The notes under the pieces were generated by a model. It was not told the origin of the DNA. It ran no database searches and worked only from the letters and a program-made list of their open reading frames with translations. Positions 61,674 to 64,000 of a DNA stretch of 64,000 nucleotides are shown here, one piece after another (positions within the stretch are counted from its first letter, which is position 1; each line of letters starts with the position of its first letter). A program made the position numbers and the translations under genes. Source of the DNA: a virus; the IMG/VR virus record IMGVR_UViG_3300033571_022897, positions 119,412 to 183,411 of that record; one strand, 5' to 3'.

Positions 61674-62441
61674 ATGGCGTTAGTATCGCAATCATTTACT
61701 ACAGTCGGCACATCCTCCTTCTACATTCCCTCAGGAGTAACTTACGTACAAGTCAGAGCTTGGGCTGGTGGAGGAGGCGGAGGTGGAAAAACTAACACCA
61801 ACGGAACAGCAGGTGGAGGTGGAGGTGGAGCATTTGTTTCCGGTGCATTGAACGTTTTTCCCGGAGAAAGACTATCAATAGTTGTCGGAAGCGCAGGTAC
61901 AGCAGGTCCCGCTTCGGATACTGCAGGCGGTAACGGCGGGTATTCTTACGTAACATCCTCGGCTAATTCTAGTATTTTCGTAAGAGCAGATTTTGGAGAC
62001 GCTGGAGGCGGAGGTAATGCTGGAGTGGGAGGTCCCGGAGGGGCGGCATCGTTGTGCTCTACAGGTAGTCCAAATATCAGTGGATTTGCTTTTAACGGAG
62101 GATCAGGTTCTGCTGGATCAGGCGCAACCACGGGATCAGGCGGAGGAGGCGGAGCTGGAACTGTGAGAGCGGGCACTAGAGGCACGGGATCTTTTGGTGG
62201 AACAGGTAGCATTTTGTTCGGTGGAAACGGTGGAGTTGGAGCATCAAATGCAGCAGGTGGCGCTGCCGCTTCTACCTCGGGATCATTTAACGTATACGGT
62301 GGAGGTGGCGGAGGAGGATCTAGATCCGCCGGCGGCGGTAAAGGTGGGGGAGTAGGAAGGCAGGGTTACGTGGAAATATATTATGAAACACTTGACACTC
62401 AACCGGTATTTATACATTGGATAGACGACGAAGAGTATTGA
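61674..62441 (+). CDS. Glycine-rich tail tip adhesin
   Basis: The protein has 255 aa. It opens with an F-Y-I-P-S-G-V-T-Y-V-Q-V-R-A-W-A strand, then runs of Gly (up to 7) around short hydrophobic strands (F-P-G-E-R-L-S-I-V-V-G-S). It ends Q-P-V-F-I-H-W-I-D-D-E-E-Y. The pattern matches glycine-rich phage tip domains forming polyglycine-II sandwiches, as in T-even gp38-type adhesins, which bind outer-membrane receptors. The link to gp38 is by composition and position after the fibres, not by alignment. It starts 12 nt after the fibre gene. Confidence 0.7.
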   Translation: MALVSQSFTTVGTSSFYIPSGVTYVQVRAWAGGGGGGGKTNTNGTAGGGGGGAFVSGALNVFPGERLSIVVGSAGTAGPASDTAGGNGGYSYVTSSANSSIFVRADFGDAGGGGNAGVGGPGGAASLCSTGSPNISGFAFNGGSGSAGSGATTGSGGGGGAGTVRAGTRGTGSFGGTGSILFGGNGGVGASNAAGGAAASTSGSFNVYGGGGGGGSRSAGGGKGGGVGRQGYVEIYYETLDTQPVFIHWIDDEEY

Positions 62442-62484
62442 TAAAAGGTTGTTTACTTTTGGAAAGTGAAAAAAGTAAAAACGC

Positions 62485-62934
62485 ATGGCAAACGAATTCA
62501 TAGCCAGGAATGGCATAATAGCAAGAAGTAATTCCGTAATAACGGGATCCCTATCGGTTAGTTCGTCTCTTTCTATAGGGGACATACAACCGTCTGCCAC
62601 GATAGGCAGATTGGACGCATCAAACGACATAGTAGCTTTCAACAGCTCTGATAAAAGATTCAAAACGAACATAACTCCCATAGAGAATGCGCTTGAAAAA
62701 GTGCAGAAGATAAACGGCGTTGAATTCGATTGGATACCCGATCCGGTGAATCACGGGTACCAGGGTCACGATGTCGGAGTGATAGCTCAAGAGATCGAGG
62801 AGGTCGTCCCAGAATTAGTAAGGACTAGGAACAGCGGTTACAAAGCCGTTAAATACGATAAGATAGTAGCACTACTAATAGAAGCGATAAAAGACCTTAA
62901 GAAAGAGATAGACGAACTGAAGAAAGGGAAGTAA
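62485..62934 (+). CDS. Free-standing S74 intramolecular-chaperone-type fibre protein
   Basis: The protein has 149 aa. Residues about 1-50 are a short fibre-like segment (S-V-I-T-G-S-L-S-V-S-S-S-L). Residues 52-149 are a peptidase S74/endosialidase chaperone domain: S-S-D-K-R-F-K-T-N-I, V-E-F-D-W-I-P, G-V-I-A-Q-E-I-E-E-V-V-P, Y-D-K-I-V-A-L-L-I-E-A-I-K. The family folds and trims trimeric fibres by self-cleavage before the Ser of S-D-x-R/K. Here it is an almost isolated domain in a short gene rather than the C-terminus of a giant fibre. A TACTTTTG upstream (62454-61) resembles a host -7 box. Confidence 0.8.
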   Translation: MANEFIARNGIIARSNSVITGSLSVSSSLSIGDIQPSATIGRLDASNDIVAFNSSDKRFKTNITPIENALEKVQKINGVEFDWIPDPVNHGYQGHDVGVIAQEIEEVVPELVRTRNSGYKAVKYDKIVALLIEAIKDLKKEIDELKKGK

Positions 62935-62936
62935 CC

Positions 62937-64000
62937 ATGCCTATACCCGCTTCAGGTCCGATATCGATGAGTATGATGAATACGGAGCTGGGTAGGATAC
63001 CCAATGCTCCTGTATCGATATTGGCCGGGGGACTGGTTCCCATAGAGGGATCTTTGTTTTGGTTGGGAGGACAGAGCGGTAGTTTAAACCAAACTGCGCC
63101 CCACTACTTCAGCGAATGGTACAATTATACTCCTAACAATTCCCCCACTCCTACACCTACAGTATCTGTAACTGTAAGCGTTACTCCTACAGTTGGTATA
63201 TCTTCTACGCCTAGTGTGAGCGTGACTCCGACAAAGAGTATCACTCCTACTATAAGCATAACACCTACCATAAGTGTAACTTCTACGATCAGCGTTACTC
63301 CCACAATCAGCGTAACTCCAACTATAAGTGTAACTAAAACAATCACACCTACGATTAGCGTTACACAGACTACAAGCGTGACTGCTACTATAAGTTTAAC
63401 TCCTACTATAAGCGTTACAAGAAGCGTTAGCATTACTCCCACGATAAGTATCACGACGACCGTTACCCCTACAAATACTGCTACTCCTACGATAAGTGTC
63501 ACTCCCACCATCAGCGTCACTCCTACTATTAGTTTGACTCCAACAATAAGCATTACTTCCACCATCAGTGTCACTCCAACTAGAACAGCGACTGTAAGCG
63601 TAACTCCCACGATAAGTATAACTCCTACTATAAGCGTAACTAGCACAATTACTCCAACTACTAGTGTAACTCCTACTATTAGTATAACACCTAGCATAAG
63701 TATTACGCCGACAATCAGCGTCACTCCTACTATTAGTATTACATCTACGATTAGCGCTACAGCTGGAATAAGTCTTACTCCTACGGTAAGCATTACACCT
63801 ACAATCAGTGTTACATCCACTATAACTCCTACAATAAGTACTACTCCCACTATAAGCATTACACCTACTATTAGTATAACAAGCAGCATTACTCCCACTG
63901 TTAGTATTACACCCACCATTAGTGTTACTTCAACAATTAGCGTTACTCCTACCGTAAGTGTAACTAGAACAGTAACTCCTACGATAAGTGTTACTCCTAC
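62937..64000 (+). CDS. PT-stalk tail protein, cut by the right window edge
   Basis: This frame stays open for the last 354 codons and has no stop before the edge. The N-terminus (P-I-P-A-S-G-P-I-S-M-S-M-M-N-T-E-L-G-R) is a common start of phage tail-tip proteins, followed by W-Y-N-Y-T-P. From about residue 70 it is a TPTISV stalk like those on the minus strand at the left end. The head domain is beyond the window. It starts 2 nt after the chaperone gene, so it is probably co-expressed with the fibres. Confidence 0.75.
   Translation, partial: MPIPASGPISMSMMNTELGRIPNAPVSILAGGLVPIEGSLFWLGGQSGSLNQTAPHYFSEWYNYTPNNSPTPTPTVSVTVSVTPTVGISSTPSVSVTPTKSITPTISITPTISVTSTISVTPTISVTPTISVTKTITPTISVTQTTSVTATISLTPTISVTRSVSITPTISITTTVTPTNTATPTISVTPTISVTPTISLTPTISITSTISVTPTRTATVSVTPTISITPTISVTSTITPTTSVTPTISITPSISITPTISVTPTISITSTISATAGISLTPTVSITPTISVTSTITPTISTTPTISITPTISITSSITPTVSITPTISVTSTISVTPTVSVTRTVTPTISVTP

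Noticed and set aside
62454-62461. TACTTTTG as a host-type -7 box before the S74 gene
   Set aside because: The -7 matches but the nearest TTG is only 13 nt away instead of about 19; a chance match in A/T-rich DNA is likely.
63125-63919. Minus-strand 264-aa frame at the right edge
   Set aside because: Same antisense shadow of the plus-strand PT stalk that starts at 62937.

Overview
The window is a continuous stretch of a T4-type contractile-tailed phage (myovirus) genome. The hallmark T4 modules are recognisable from their proteins: late sigma factor (gp55-like), baseplate hub and wedge (gp5-, gp25- and gp6-like), large terminase, portal, prohead protease, acidic scaffold, major capsid protein, neck/tail-completion proteins (gp13/14/15-like), primase and a gp47/gp46 recombination nuclease. 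Several features suggest, but do not prove, a Bacteroidota host from a freshwater or marine setting: AT-rich DNA, heavy ATA use for Ile, almost no Shine-Dalgarno sequences, and A-rich leaders. No tRNA, integrase, IS element or CRISPR array was seen.

Layout. All genes from position 1 to about 24.4 kb are on the minus strand; all genes from 24.7 kb to the end are on the plus strand. Reading leftward from 24.4 kb, the minus unit starts with small enzymes (glutaredoxin, HD protein) and the late sigma factor. It continues through the baseplate hub/wedge genes (22-9.5 kb) and ends in a family of fibre/adhesin-like proteins (9.4-0.05 kb). Those carry long Thr-Pro-Thr-Ile-Ser-Val ('PT') stalks between folded end domains. 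The only large non-coding gap, about 300 nt at the divergence point (24.4-24.7 kb), holds what looks like a compact multi-helix RNA.

The plus unit begins with DNA metabolism: primase and a single polypeptide joining the Mre11-like (gp47) and Rad50-like (gp46) subunits. Next come unusual multidomain proteins (28.8-38.2 kb): a HIGH-type nucleotidyltransferase joined to a KxDG ligase-like domain, a metallopeptidase joined to a HAD phosphatase, zinc-ribbon proteins, a possible Dps-like protein and large unknowns. The head module follows (38.8-49.6 kb: terminase, portal, prohead genes, protease, scaffold, capsid) and is closed by a strong terminator. Then come neck and tail-completion genes (49.7-52.7 kb), two very large Ser/Ala/Tyr-repeat fibres, a glycine-rich adhesin, a free-standing S74 chaperone, and another PT-stalk protein that runs off the right edge.

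Two patterns cut across the genes. First, an ATATTTAT(A/T) box lies in gene orientation a few bases upstream of many transcription-unit-leading genes on both strands. In four cases it is exactly 3 nt before the start codon; it is a candidate late promoter whose orientation is the reverse of the T4 box. Second, short (L/I)-x-E sites of the kind cut by T4 prohead protease sit at the extreme N-termini, or exactly at interdomain linkers, of many head-module and neighbouring proteins. This suggests that several enzymes may be packaged in the capsid and trimmed.
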